The notes under the pieces: model-generated
What the model was told of the DNA's origin: nothing
The model's input: only the letters and a program-made list of their open reading frames with translations
Databases searched by the model: none
Program-made: the position numbers and the translations under genes
Source: Fimbriimonas ginsengisoli Gsoil 348
GTDB taxonomy: Bacteria > Armatimonadota > Fimbriimonadia > Fimbriimonadales > Fimbriimonadaceae
Length of the DNA stretch: 64,000 bases
Assembly (NCBI RefSeq): GCF_000724625.1
Contig: NZ_CP007139.1
Location: forward strand, 496,001-560,000
Direction: 5' to 3'
Part shown: positions 9,299 through 18,416 of the stretch, piece by piece
Position numbering within the stretch: position 1 is the stretch's first letter
How the letters are laid out: every line of letters begins with the position of its first letter

Positions 9299-10262
9299 CG
9301 CGGCCCGCTTCTTCCGGTAATCCCAACTCTTCGTAAACCTGAGCGAGATGTTTGCAAACGGTTCGGACGATGTTCTTAAGCGAAAGCGATTCGGCAACGG
9401 CTTTTGCCCGTTCGAGGCACACTCGCGCCTGCTCCGAATGGCCGAGCTTGAAATACGAGACGCCCAGCTCCTCCATCAGTCCGGCGACGAGGATCTGCCG
9501 GCCATGCCGCTCGGCTAGCTCTTCCACCTGCCGCACGATCGCCAGGACGCTGTCGATCTCGCCCGCGTGACTAAGCGCCACCGCCTTATTGCCGAGGAGG
9601 AACGCCCGCGATAGTTCCTGGCCAGGATCGGTAAGCGATGCCAACCCTTCGTCGACATAAGGAAGCGATTCGGCATAGCGGCCGAGGTCGTTCAGGCTCG
9701 CCGCGATGTTGTTACACATCGAAGATCGTCGGATGTCTGAGAGGTCGTTTCCAAACTCTCCCTTGACAAGCAGCGCATACTCCAGCGCTTTTTCCGGGTT
9801 CCGCACCCGACCGAACGAAGCGCTCTGGCTTAGAAGGACCTCCGCGATCTCGTCTCGGGATCCGTAACGGCGGGCGGTGCTTTCCGCCTCGGCCAAATAG
9901 GAAAACGCCGTCCGCGGATTCCCAATATGCAGATAGCAGCCGGAGAGGGCCAAGAGCGCCTGGGTCTTCTCGGAGAACGCATTCTCCCGATTACTGAGTT
10001 CGAGAGCCAAGTAGCCGGCTTCGATCGCTTCGTTGAGCCTTCCCGCCTCGCGGAGCATAACGCAAAGGTCACTGCTCGCTGCCGCCTCCGCGATCGGATT
10101 TCCGCCCGCTCTCGCCGCCTCGATCGCTTCCCGGGTCCGCTCGATGATCCGATCTGGCGATTCGTTCGCGGACGGCGCCGACCGGGGGAGAAACGGCGAT
10201 AAGGCATCCCGCTCGGTCACCGACGGCGGGTTATCGCTTCCATGCTTCACTGCCTCCACCAT
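9255..10262 (-). CDS. TPR-repeat protein, probably the N-terminal part of a hybrid kinase
   Basis: A 335-residue protein made mainly of tetratricopeptide repeats (for example [20 protein letters not shown] and [20 protein letters not shown]), for protein-protein contact. The last 20 residues (after YEELG) do not resemble TPR, while the overlapping frame gives [13 protein letters not shown] and then the linker typical of TPR-linked kinases. This supports a +1 shift at about 9310-9320. Upstream is the ROK kinase gene on the same strand. Confidence 0.8.
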   Translation of the reverse strand: MVEAVKHGSDNPPSVTERDALSPFLPRSAPSANESPDRIIERTREAIEAARAGGNPIAEAAASSDLCVMLREAGRLNEAIEAGYLALELSNRENAFSEKTQALLALSGCYLHIGNPRTAFSYLAEAESTARRYGSRDEIAEVLLSQSASFGRVRNPEKALEYALLVKGEFGNDLSDIRRSSMCNNIAASLNDLGRYAESLPYVDEGLASLTDPGQELSRAFLLGNKAVALSHAGEIDSVLAIVRQVEELAERHGRQILVAGLMEELGVSYFKLGHSEQARVCLERAKAVAESLSLKNIVRTVCKHLAQVYEELGLPEEAGRDAQDCLDYRRGVVK

Positions 10263-10340
10263 CGAGTTTGACCATTATGATGACGCCCAGAGGTGGCCGA
10301 ACTAGGGTCGAACCTTGCGGTTTTCTCGTTTAAGCGCGCT

Positions 10341-11357
10341 TTAGGTCCGCGGCTCGAGAGCGAGAGCGGCCCCGCCCAGCATGCCCGCGTCTTCGATCTG
10401 TTCGGCGACGACGATTTTGGCGTCGCTGAAGAGCGAGGGAACCGCGACATTCCTCGCCGTCCGGATCGCCGGCTTCAGAAGAAGATCGCCCGCCTTGGCG
10501 ATTTGACCGCCGATTGCTACGATGTCGGGCGCGAAGATCGCGATGAAGTTGCCGATGCCAACCCCAAGCATTGTGCCTACCTCCTCCCAAACTTCAAGCG
10601 AAACCTCGTCGCCCTGCTCCGCCGCCTGCGAGATATGTTTGGGCGTTAGCTTCGAGAGATCCTCACCGACCATGTCGTTCAGGATCGTTTTCCTTCCCCG
10701 CCGAATTCGGTGCTGGGCTCGGCGGACGATCGCGTCGCGCTGGCAGTAGCTCTCCAGCGAACCGAATTCGCCTGAATTACACTCAGGCCCCTGATAATTC
10801 ACCACGGTGTGCCCGAGCTCGGCGCCCCCTTTGTTCCCGCCAAGCAGCACCAACGGCCCCCGGGCGTCGCCTTGAACGGAAATCGGAGCCATCACGACGC
10901 CGCCGCCGATGCCGGTTCCGATCGTGAGCATGACCAGGCATTTGGCCGAATTGCGTCCCGTGCCAAACTTGTACTCCCCTAGGGCGGCGAGGTTGGCGTC
11001 GTTCCCCATTCGGATGTTGAGTCCCGTCATCTTCGCCAGCGGGTCGCGAACTTCGACGTTCTCCCAGTACTTGAACACCCCGTTGACGTTCTCGCCAAAA
11101 TTCGGCGCCCACACGATCATTCCCCGCTCGTCGTCGACATGGCCGGGAATCGCGAGCCCCACTTCGGTCGGTTTCACCGCCGCGGTTGCGACCGCCTGCT
11201 GGATCGTGGCCGCGATGCTCGCTAAAATTGCCGGGGTTCCCTCTTGCGCCTTCGACGGATTGCTGTAACTTGGACCCGCCTCCGAACCGTCTTCATAGAA
11301 TGCGCCCGCGCGCACGTTAGTGCCGCCAAGGTCCACGCCGATTACACAACTGCTCAC
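10341..11357 (-). CDS. ROK family sugar kinase (glucokinase-like)
   Basis: Phosphorylates a hexose, probably glucose, with ATP in the cytoplasm. The 338-residue protein has the N-terminal phosphate-1 motif GVDLGGTNVRAG, catalytic NDANLAALGE, and the phosphate-2 region LTIGTGIGGGVV. The ROK zinc motif normally reads CxCGxxGCxE after the GHE-type histidine; here GAELGHTVV is kept but the following part reads ECNSGEFGSLE, so only one cysteine of the set remains and zinc binding is doubtful. No HTH domain, so it is a kinase and not a ROK repressor. Divergent from moxR. Confidence 0.9.
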   Translation of the reverse strand: MSSCVIGVDLGGTNVRAGAFYEDGSEAGPSYSNPSKAQEGTPAILASIAATIQQAVATAAVKPTEVGLAIPGHVDDERGMIVWAPNFGENVNGVFKYWENVEVRDPLAKMTGLNIRMGNDANLAALGEYKFGTGRNSAKCLVMLTIGTGIGGGVVMAPISVQGDARGPLVLLGGNKGGAELGHTVVNYQGPECNSGEFGSLESYCQRDAIVRRAQHRIRRGRKTILNDMVGEDLSKLTPKHISQAAEQGDEVSLEVWEEVGTMLGVGIGNFIAIFAPDIVAIGGQIAKAGDLLLKPAIRTARNVAVPSLFSDAKIVVAEQIEDAGMLGGAALALEPRT

Positions 11358-11452
11358 AGGCAGGGATTGTATCAGGACCTGATCATGCGGGTTTTGCGTA
11401 GAGTGAAATACGGGGGGAACGCATCTTCGCCCCTACTGCCACGGAGGAAGGA

Positions 11453-12403
11453 TTGACCATAACGGAGATCGCGTCGCACGCCCAGGCCATCATCGATGAA
11501 GTCGAGAGAGTCATTGTCGGAAAGAGGGGGACCGTCCGAAAAGCGGTTCTGACCCTGATGTGCGACGGCCACGTCCTGCTAGAGGACATTCCCGGCGTAG
11601 GTAAGACAACCTTGGCCAAGGCGCTCGCCAAGAGCATCGGCGGAGACTTCCGACGAATCCAGTTCACTCCGGACCTCCTTCCCTCGGACGTTACCGGCAG
11701 CTCGATTTTCAACCAACGAGAGAGCGAGTTCGAATTTCGCCCGGGTCCGGTCTTCGGCAACGTGGTGCTCGTGGACGAAATCAACCGTGCCACTCCCAAG
11801 ACTCAGTCCGCGCTTCTCGAAGCGATGGAAGAGAAGCAGGTCACCACCGATGGCGAAACCCGCCCGCTTCCCCGTCCGTTTTTCGTCATCGCCACGCAGA
11901 ACGCCATCGAGATGACCGGTACCTATCCGCTGCCGGAAGCCCAGCTCGATCGATTCTTTTCTCGCCTTTCCCTCGGCTATCCGGAGCGAGATGAGGAGGC
12001 CGCGATCCTCGGCCAACAGCAGGTCGCCCATCCGCTGGAGCTAGTGACGGAGGTCGTTTCGATGGCGACGCTTCAGGAGATCCAGACCGCAGTTCGAGAC
12101 GTCTTCGTGCATGACACGATTCGACACTACATCGTGGACGTAGTCCGCGCCACTCGCGAAAGCAACCAATTTTTGATGGGCGCGTCACCGCGCGGCTCGC
12201 TTCACTTGATGCGGGCGGCCCAGGCAAATGCCGCGCTTTCCGGACACGATTTCGTGCGGCCGGACGACGTGAAGGAGATGGCGAGCGCGGTTCTCGGACA
12301 CCGCGTGCTTCCCCGATCCGAGTTGCGGGCAAAAGGACTCACCACCGAGGAAGTCATCCAGCAGCTCCTCGACCGCGTCTCCGCTCCGGTTCCCGTGGCG
12401 TAG
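11453..12403 (+). CDS. MoxR family AAA+ ATPase
   Basis: AAA+ chaperone-like ATPase that helps assemble or mature partner proteins, usually together with DUF58 and transglutaminase proteins, as here. 316 residues with Walker A DIPGVGKTTLAK, Walker B VVLVDEINRA and sensor-1 VIATQNAIE. The start is a TTG at 11453, supported by a GGAGGAA ribosome site five bases upstream; no ATG fits. It is the first gene of a four-gene operon running to holA at 16791. Confidence 0.93.
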   Translation: MTITEIASHAQAIIDEVERVIVGKRGTVRKAVLTLMCDGHVLLEDIPGVGKTTLAKALAKSIGGDFRRIQFTPDLLPSDVTGSSIFNQRESEFEFRPGPVFGNVVLVDEINRATPKTQSALLEAMEEKQVTTDGETRPLPRPFFVIATQNAIEMTGTYPLPEAQLDRFFSRLSLGYPERDEEAAILGQQQVAHPLELVTEVVSMATLQEIQTAVRDVFVHDTIRHYIVDVVRATRESNQFLMGASPRGSLHLMRAAQANAALSGHDFVRPDDVKEMASAVLGHRVLPRSELRAKGLTTEEVIQQLLDRVSAPVPVA

Positions 12404-12408
12404 CCTTC

Positions 12409-13611
12409 ATGAGAAACGTAGCCGGCTACGCGCTCACGATTTCGGCGGGGTTCATGGCCCTGGTGGCGATCATGCTCGATTCGCCCGCGCTCTTTTATAT
12501 GAGCACGGCGCTGATCGCTACCATCCTCGCCTGTCGGCTTCAGGCGTGGCTCGCCGTGAAAGGGCTGCGATTCGAGCGCGGCGCGCCGGAGAGCGTTCGG
12601 GTCGGCGATCTCGTCACTGTCGACATCACGGTGTGGAGCGACCGTCGGATTCGCCGGCCGTTGGTAACGGTCGTCGACAACCTTCCCAACAACATGCCGG
12701 TCGCCGACCGCACCATCTCGCTGCCGATCGCTCCCGCCTTCGATCTCCCGATCGAGACGCAGTACCAGTTCCGCCCTTTGAAACGAGGGCGCTACCGTTG
12801 GACCGGCCTATTGGTGGAAGGGACCGACGCCCTTGGCCTCGCTACCCGAATCAAGGAATACGGAACGACGCCGGCGGAGATGACGGTGCTCCCCCGCCCG
12901 TTCCCGGTCTCCATCGACATTCCTACCGCCGCGGGTTGGGGGATCAGCGAAGCCGAGAGCGGGCAAACCCGGGGCGCCGGTTTGGAGCCGCGCGGCGTTC
13001 GTGAGTATGCGAGCGGCGACTCGCTACGGCACGTCCATTGGCGCTCGACGGCGAAGACCGGCCAACTCCTGGTGAAGGAGTTCGAGGCCGGCACCCATGC
13101 TTCGGCCGCGTTTCTCTTCCAGCTCACGAAAGGCTCCGATATCGGAGGCCCGGTGCACAGCACCCTGGAGGCGATGTGCGGGCACGTCGTGTTCCTCGCC
13201 GAGATGTTCCTCCGGCAAGGTGCTCACGTTGAATTTCCCCTCTTGGAGACCGGACGATCTTTTGCCTCGCACGGAGAGCGCTCGAACGAGATCTACGAGC
13301 TCCTTGCCGGCTTGGAGGCCGACCAGACGACCGCCGTATCCGACGGCGTCGCTGCCGCCGCGGCGGACTTGCCTCCCGGAAGCATTCTGTTCGTGCTCTT
13401 ATCGGTAAGGGACCCGCGGCTTCCGGCCATGATCACGCATGTGGCAGGCCGCGGACTCGCGGTAGTTCCGCTTCTCTACGATCCTCGACGCCTGGTGGCC
13501 GCCGGACGATTCGAGTCCGCGGCGATGCCGGAGTATGTGCAAGCGCTCCGATCCGCCGGCACCCACCCGATTCTTATGCCAACGGAGGCCCCGAATGACG
13601 CGGACCGGTGA
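12409..13611 (+). CDS. DUF58 membrane-associated protein
   Basis: Second gene of the MoxR operon. The 400-residue protein has two N-terminal membrane segments (about residues 5-45), a beta-rich domain, and the DUF58 signature near residues 195-220, GVREYASGDSLRHVHWRSTA. The C-terminal half has the von Willebrand A-like fold pattern. Role unknown; MoxR/DUF58 pairs are linked to cell-envelope or stress functions. Its stop overlaps the next start by 17 bases. Confidence 0.9.
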   Translation: MRNVAGYALTISAGFMALVAIMLDSPALFYMSTALIATILACRLQAWLAVKGLRFERGAPESVRVGDLVTVDITVWSDRRIRRPLVTVVDNLPNNMPVADRTISLPIAPAFDLPIETQYQFRPLKRGRYRWTGLLVEGTDALGLATRIKEYGTTPAEMTVLPRPFPVSIDIPTAAGWGISEAESGQTRGAGLEPRGVREYASGDSLRHVHWRSTAKTGQLLVKEFEAGTHASAAFLFQLTKGSDIGGPVHSTLEAMCGHVVFLAEMFLRQGAHVEFPLLETGRSFASHGERSNEIYELLAGLEADQTTAVSDGVAAAAADLPPGSILFVLLSVRDPRLPAMITHVAGRGLAVVPLLYDPRRLVAAGRFESAAMPEYVQALRSAGTHPILMPTEAPNDADR

Positions 13612-15721
13612 AAGAGACCTAAGCCGGATCGGCGCTATCGATTACATTTTAATGACGCTGGGCAGTTGCCTCGCCGGCTACTCCGGCGGCATGTCGGCCG
13701 GCCTTCCGACCGTCGGCATTTTTGTCGCGGTGGGAATCATCATCGGCGCGGTCGTGAGCTACGCCGTTCGCGTTTCACTCATCCGCAGCCCGGTCATCAA
13801 GCTTGACGGCTGGCTCTACACCTGCTGCGTCCTCAGCGCCTTCGCCTTCGGGAATCGGCTCCAGGGGCTTATGCCGGAAGGGGGCTTTCCGATCGACGTC
13901 GCCGCGGCGGGCTGGCTCTCCTGGATGCTGATCCTCGGCTCTTTCTTCACCTGGCAAGACACGACGCTCCTGTTCCAGGCGATTCCGTCGATCGCGATGT
14001 TCGGGCTTGCCGGCGTTTACGACACGTTCCGCGGCGTCACGTTCGCCTTCTTCGGATTTCTTCTCTGCCTCGCGACTCTCTTCGCCCGCGCCCACCGGCG
14101 CTCGATGCTTCGTCAGGCCGCCGACTCGGGTTACTTTACGCGCGGTTTGGCCCCCGGCACCCCCACCCCGTCGGTGGAAACCACACCCGGCCTGGCGTTA
14201 AAAATGGAACAAGGCCCTTGGCGCTGGATCGCCGGACCGGGCTGGGCGCTGGCGAGTGCGTTTGCGGTGGTCTTGATCAGTCTCCTGGGCGCTCCCGTCA
14301 TCAAGGAGTCGATGAAGGCGTCGGGACTTTCCGGCTTCGTGAAGGTGCAAGTGCCCCGAAGTCTTCAGCAGAAGGCGATTCCCCCTGCCGCCGCCAGCGC
14401 GATGACCGAGAACCCTGGCGGCAGCGTGAGCATCGCTCAGGGGCAAAACAACCTGACCAGCGATCCGATTTTCGAAGCCAAGATGGACACGAATCGCTAC
14501 CTACGGATGGCGACGTACGACCTCTATCTATTGCATCGATGGGACAATAACTTCCACGCCACCCAGTTCGAGAAGACCGACGACGTCAACGCGGAATCGC
14601 TGGGGCAAATGAGGGTCAACGTAAAGCCGATCGATTTCGAGATTCGCCTGCGACGGCCCGTCCTAAAGTCGGTTCCGGTGCCGGGATTTGTCATGGGATG
14701 GAAAGGGGCGCCCCCCGTCATGGATGGTCCGGATGGAAGATCGGTCATCACCGGAATGCCGGAAAACCAAACGTTTAAGGGTCGGTCGCAGGTTATCGAC
14801 GATTCCGCCAGGCCTCCGACGGAAGCGGTGCACGACCTTCCCCACGTTTTCCAACAAACCATTGCGGGCTCCGAGGGACTCAGCGAGCGAACCAAGGAGC
14901 TTGTCCGCCAGGTTACGGCGGGCGCCAAGAACGACTACGAACGGGCCGAGGCGATCCGAAGAGCCGTCGCGGACCGGATCGTTTACAACATCGACGCCGA
15001 TGCGGTGCCGAGCGATAAAGACCCGGTGGACTACGTTCTCTTCGAAAAGAACGAAGGGTACTGCGACGTATACGCGACCTGCATGACGATGCTGGCGCGA
15101 GCCGCCGGGATCCCTGCTCGATACGTGATCGGCTACCTTCCGGAAGCCGCCAACGTGGACGCGGCCGGCAACTATGTCGTGCTCGATTCCGACCTCCACG
15201 CCTGGTCGGAGTTGTTCTTCAAGGACTATGGCTGGGTCATTTTCGATGCGACCGACGGAGCCCGGGCCGTTCCCGGACATGAGAGAGGAAAGGCAAACAA
15301 GGCTCCTCCGTTACTAGAAAGGGCTTGGGTCCGGGCGGCGCTCGATATCACGATGGCGGTGCTTGCGCTGGGGGGCTTAGCCCTGATTCTACGTTCCATG
15401 GGGATGCGGCAACGATCCCGAACTCCTCGAAAGGATCTGGAACGGGAGTACGTCCACTTCACCCGTTTATTGGAGCGGACCGGAAGGACGCGAAGGGAGA
15501 TGAGCCGGACGCCGGACGAGTTCTTGGCGCTCGTTCGCCCGCGCCTCGGTACGGCGGCCGATGCCGCGGCGGAAATCAATCGGCGGTTCGTACGGTTGAT
15601 GTTTTCGCCCGTGGGCGCGACCGAGGAAGACGTCGTGCGGATGCGAGCAGATCTGCGAAACTTAGGACAGATGCTTCGTAACGTTCCCCCTCCCCCGAAG
15701 GAGCGCACCCGTCGTCCATGA
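13595..15721 (+). CDS. Transglutaminase-like membrane protein
   Basis: 708 residues. The N-terminal part has several membrane helices, then an extracytoplasmic transglutaminase-core domain with the Cys-His-Asp triad visible at about Cys490 (EGYCDVYATC), His535 (SDLHAWSE) and Asp551 (VIFDATDG). Another membrane helix (about 580-600) precedes a cytoplasmic C-terminal DUF4129-like tail. The start at 13595 (MTRTGERDLSR) has a GGAGG site upstream; the frame extends earlier but that part is the DUF58 gene in another frame. The family partners with MoxR and DUF58. Substrate unknown. Confidence 0.9.
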   Translation: MTRTGERDLSRIGAIDYILMTLGSCLAGYSGGMSAGLPTVGIFVAVGIIIGAVVSYAVRVSLIRSPVIKLDGWLYTCCVLSAFAFGNRLQGLMPEGGFPIDVAAAGWLSWMLILGSFFTWQDTTLLFQAIPSIAMFGLAGVYDTFRGVTFAFFGFLLCLATLFARAHRRSMLRQAADSGYFTRGLAPGTPTPSVETTPGLALKMEQGPWRWIAGPGWALASAFAVVLISLLGAPVIKESMKASGLSGFVKVQVPRSLQQKAIPPAAASAMTENPGGSVSIAQGQNNLTSDPIFEAKMDTNRYLRMATYDLYLLHRWDNNFHATQFEKTDDVNAESLGQMRVNVKPIDFEIRLRRPVLKSVPVPGFVMGWKGAPPVMDGPDGRSVITGMPENQTFKGRSQVIDDSARPPTEAVHDLPHVFQQTIAGSEGLSERTKELVRQVTAGAKNDYERAEAIRRAVADRIVYNIDADAVPSDKDPVDYVLFEKNEGYCDVYATCMTMLARAAGIPARYVIGYLPEAANVDAAGNYVVLDSDLHAWSELFFKDYGWVIFDATDGARAVPGHERGKANKAPPLLERAWVRAALDITMAVLALGGLALILRSMGMRQRSRTPRKDLEREYVHFTRLLERTGRTRREMSRTPDEFLALVRPRLGTAADAAAEINRRFVRLMFSPVGATEEDVVRMRADLRNLGQMLRNVPPPPKERTRRP

Positions 15722-16791
15722 GCACCTATGAAAAAGCGCTCCGCTCCCGTGTGATCCTCGTTGCCGGAGATGAGGATGTGTTGCGCCGGGAGGCGCTCAC
15801 CGGCCTGCTGGGCGAAGCCGCAGTCCTGCCAGACGATTTCGATCTGGAAACGTTCGCCGGGGACGCCTCGAATCCGGGTGACTGGGCCGCTTCGGCCGGC
15901 ACCTCCCCATTTCTCGCCGATCGCCGGACCGTCGTGGTTCGACACCTCCTCCGTTGCGACGTGGACCGGCTCAAGGGTACCGATTTATCTAAGCTTCCCC
16001 CATCAAGCCTACTCATTCTTGTTGCAGACGACGAAGGTGGCTCGGACGACCGCATTCAAAAAGCCAAAACCCAACGCAAAGCATGGGAGAAAGTCGTCAA
16101 TGCCGCGGGAGGTTCGATCGTCGCTTGTGACGCAAACCCCAAAACCGTTCGAGATAACGTCAAGAAGCGGGCCACATCTTTAGGCAAATTGATGAGCGAC
16201 AAGGCGATCGACACGCTCGTCGAAATGACCGGCGGCAGCCTCAGCCGGGCGCTGGACGAAATGGAGAAGATCGTCCTCTTCACCACGGGGCAGGAGCAGA
16301 TCCGGGAGTCGGACGTTAGGAGCGTCGTCGTTCCGTCCCGCGACTGGAACGTTTTTAAGATGGTCGATGCGATCCTTGCCGGAGATGTGGCGGAGGCGCT
16401 CCGGCAGCTCCGAACTCTGGTCGGATCGGCGACGAAGGCGGAGGACGCCGCTTTCTCCAGGATTTTGCCGACCGTCAACCGCTCGCTTCGGCTGCTTTGG
16501 CAGGGACGGCTCTGCATCGACGCCGGCTGTTCACCAAGCAATGCCCCCGAAACCGTCCGAGCGATGTTCCCCGACCGCCCAAATCTAAGTGCCGAACAGC
16601 CTTATCGGCAGGGGCTCGTAATGACCACCGCCCGACGAATCACATTGGCCCGCCTGGAAAGATGCTTCGCCATCCTCGCCGACACCGATGCCCGCCTCAA
16701 AGGGGCTTTGGATGGGTTCAGTGGCATCGAAACCCTGGAGCGGATGGTGCTCGAAATGGCCGAGGCGACGGCCCCCCGCCGCGCCGCCTAG
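15718..16791 (+). CDS. holA: DNA polymerase III delta subunit
   Basis: Clamp-loader subunit that opens the sliding clamp. The 357-residue protein has the HolA arrangement: an N-terminal degenerate AAA+ domain (VILVAGDEDVLRREAL), the middle region with MTGGSLSRALDEMEKIVLFT, and the helical C-terminal collar part ending in ERMVLEMAEA. It overlaps the transglutaminase stop by ATGA (15718-15721), placing a replication gene at the end of the MoxR operon. Confidence 0.85.
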   Translation: MSTYEKALRSRVILVAGDEDVLRREALTGLLGEAAVLPDDFDLETFAGDASNPGDWAASAGTSPFLADRRTVVVRHLLRCDVDRLKGTDLSKLPPSSLLILVADDEGGSDDRIQKAKTQRKAWEKVVNAAGGSIVACDANPKTVRDNVKKRATSLGKLMSDKAIDTLVEMTGGSLSRALDEMEKIVLFTTGQEQIRESDVRSVVVPSRDWNVFKMVDAILAGDVAEALRQLRTLVGSATKAEDAAFSRILPTVNRSLRLLWQGRLCIDAGCSPSNAPETVRAMFPDRPNLSAEQPYRQGLVMTTARRITLARLERCFAILADTDARLKGALDGFSGIETLERMVLEMAEATAPRRAA

Positions 16792-16868
16792 CTGCAACCC
16801 TCGTGCGCCCAAATCGCGCGTTCGTGAGAATGTGCTCCTTCGGCGTATCCTGAACGGCAAACTTTCCT

Positions 16869-17852
16869 ATGTCTATCGTTCCCCTCTTTTTCGGCTTGCT
16901 CCTGAAGAGCCAAGCGCTCGACGTTCAGTTGATTCGCGGGCGCGTCCAAGCCCTCGAAGCCGGTTTACGACACGGCAGCATCGGCGTTGCGGTAACCGAC
17001 TTGCGGACGGGAGAGTCGTGGGCGTATCACGGTGACTCGCGGTTTCCGATGCAATCGGTATTTAAGCTCCCCCTCGGAATTGCGGTCTTGGATGCGGTGG
17101 ATCGCCGTGAGCATTCGCTAGATACACGTATCATGGTGGGCTGGCAGCATCTCAGTGTGCCGATGAGCGTTATCAACGATCGCTTTAGCGGCCACGCTCG
17201 GCCTTATTCGGTGGCGGAACTGCTAGAGCTTGCCGTGGGGGTTAGCGACAATACCGCTGCCGACCTCCTTCTTAGTATGATGGGCGGTCCGCAAAAGGTG
17301 ACGGCGAGGCTGAAGAGAATGGGAATCAATGGCATCCGCGTCGACCGATTCGAGCGTCAACTTCAAGTTGAGAACGTCGGCCTCCCCGGCTTCAACCCAG
17401 AGTTGACTTCCGAGGGCGGTTTTCTAAAGGCGCTAAGTCGGGTGCCGGGTGATCGGGCCGAGGCGGCGATGAAGAAATACTTGGCCGACCCTCGAGACAC
17501 CGCGACCCCGAACGGGATGGTGGATCTGCTGGCCGGATTGCAACGCGGCCGGTTTTTGTCGCCCGCATCCCGAGAGCGGCTGTTGAGGATCATGACCGCC
17601 TCGACGACCGGCCCTAACCGGCTGAAGGCAGGCTTACCGAAAGGTTCGACGCTCGCTCACAAAACCGGAACCGGGCGCGAGATCCTCGGCATCTGCGGGG
17701 CGATTAACGATGTCGGAATCGCGACGCTACCCGGAGGGCGAAAGCTCGCCATCGCCGTCTTCCTCTCGGGTACCTCGGGGACGAAGACAACCCGTGAGAG
17801 GATCATCGCCAACGTCGCCCGGGCCGTTACCGACTCCACCGGACGCATCTAG
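16869..17852 (+). CDS. Class A beta-lactamase family serine hydrolase
   Basis: Probable secreted serine beta-lactamase, 327 residues with an N-terminal hydrophobic segment. Motifs: SVFK (Ser63-Lys66, Ambler S70xxK), SDN at 126-128, KTG at 265-267, and RFERQLQ at 160-166, where Glu162 matches the deacylating Glu166 and Gln166 replaces Asn170. The omega loop closes at DPRDTATP (207-214). About 40 residues lie between these points instead of about five, so there is a large loop insertion. Activity on beta-lactams is not certain. Confidence 0.88.
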   Translation: MSIVPLFFGLLLKSQALDVQLIRGRVQALEAGLRHGSIGVAVTDLRTGESWAYHGDSRFPMQSVFKLPLGIAVLDAVDRREHSLDTRIMVGWQHLSVPMSVINDRFSGHARPYSVAELLELAVGVSDNTAADLLLSMMGGPQKVTARLKRMGINGIRVDRFERQLQVENVGLPGFNPELTSEGGFLKALSRVPGDRAEAAMKKYLADPRDTATPNGMVDLLAGLQRGRFLSPASRERLLRIMTASTTGPNRLKAGLPKGSTLAHKTGTGREILGICGAINDVGIATLPGGRKLAIAVFLSGTSGTKTTRERIIANVARAVTDSTGRI

Positions 17853-17891
17853 CATCTTTAGGAGTGCGCGAAGCTCTTCGCCCCAAACGAC

Positions 17892-17918
17892 ATCCCTCCA
17901 GAAACTTTCTGGAGGGAT
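17892..17918. repeat. Perfect 13-bp palindromic hairpin
   Basis: ATCCCTCCAGAAA at 17892-17904 and its exact complement at 17906-17918 face each other around one base. It lies between the convergent beta-lactamase and FHA genes and could act as a two-way terminator. The ATCCCTCC arm resembles the outer arms of the composite repeat at 2396 and 22137. Confidence 0.85.
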
Positions 17919-17930
17919 CCATCGCTGAAA

Positions 17931-18416
17931 CTAGTCGGCCGTTCCCGCCGCACTCGCCGGAGTTAGATGAAACACGAACCGGGCATTACCAAGCGCGACT
18001 TCCTGGCCGTCGCGCAGATCGGCCGTCTCAACCCGCTCGAAGTCGTCGTTCAACACGAATGTTCCGTTGCTCGAGCCGAGGTCGGTAACGCGCCACACGC
18101 CATCCTCGTACGTGAACTTCGCGTGTTTGCGCGAAACATAGGACCCTTCCGGCAGCGAGCCAAGGTCGACGTCGATCGGGCCTACTGCCGGATCGAAGCG
18201 GCCCGCAATCGACGGCGGGTTCAGCGGGAACTCGATGTCGGTCTCCGCGCCACTCCGTTTAAGGACGAGCTTCGCGAAGCCCCCCTGCGGAGTTGGAAGG
18301 TCCGCGTAGTGGGAAGTTGAGCCATCGCTGGCGGCATCGGTCTGCGGTTGATCCGCGATCGCGGCGTGATCGTCAGTGGCCATCGCCGTCCCATTGTTCT
18401 GAACATCGTCCGTCAT
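17931..18416 (-). CDS. FHA domain protein
   Basis: Phosphothreonine-binding protein of 161 residues. The first 45 residues are disordered and Ala/Asp-rich; residues about 48-150 form an FHA domain with the conserved GSYVSRKHAKF and TDLGSSNGTFV motifs (Ser-Arg-Lys-His and Ser-Ser-Asn-Gly-Thr). The start overlaps the symporter stop by ATGA, so it is translated with the transporter and may report on a phosphorylated partner. No Ser/Thr kinase is present in the window. Confidence 0.9.
   Translation of the reverse strand: MTDDVQNNGTAMATDDHAAIADQPQTDAASDGSTSHYADLPTPQGGFAKLVLKRSGAETDIEFPLNPPSIAGRFDPAVGPIDVDLGSLPEGSYVSRKHAKFTYEDGVWRVTDLGSSNGTFVLNDDFERVETADLRDGQEVALGNARFVFHLTPASAAGTAD

Larger units (their letters stand above)
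7663..10262 (-). pseudogene. Frameshifted TPR / histidine kinase / receiver hybrid (whole locus)
   Basis: Read as one protein this locus would encode TPR repeats, a coiled linker, a histidine kinase and a C-terminal receiver, a common one-protein architecture. It is broken by two shifts in the same direction: one near 9300-9320, inside the TPR-to-linker joint, and one near 8228-8245, between kinase and receiver. The three pieces are listed separately. Neighbouring genes are intact, so this is either real decay or split genes rather than general poor sequence quality. Confidence 0.7.
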
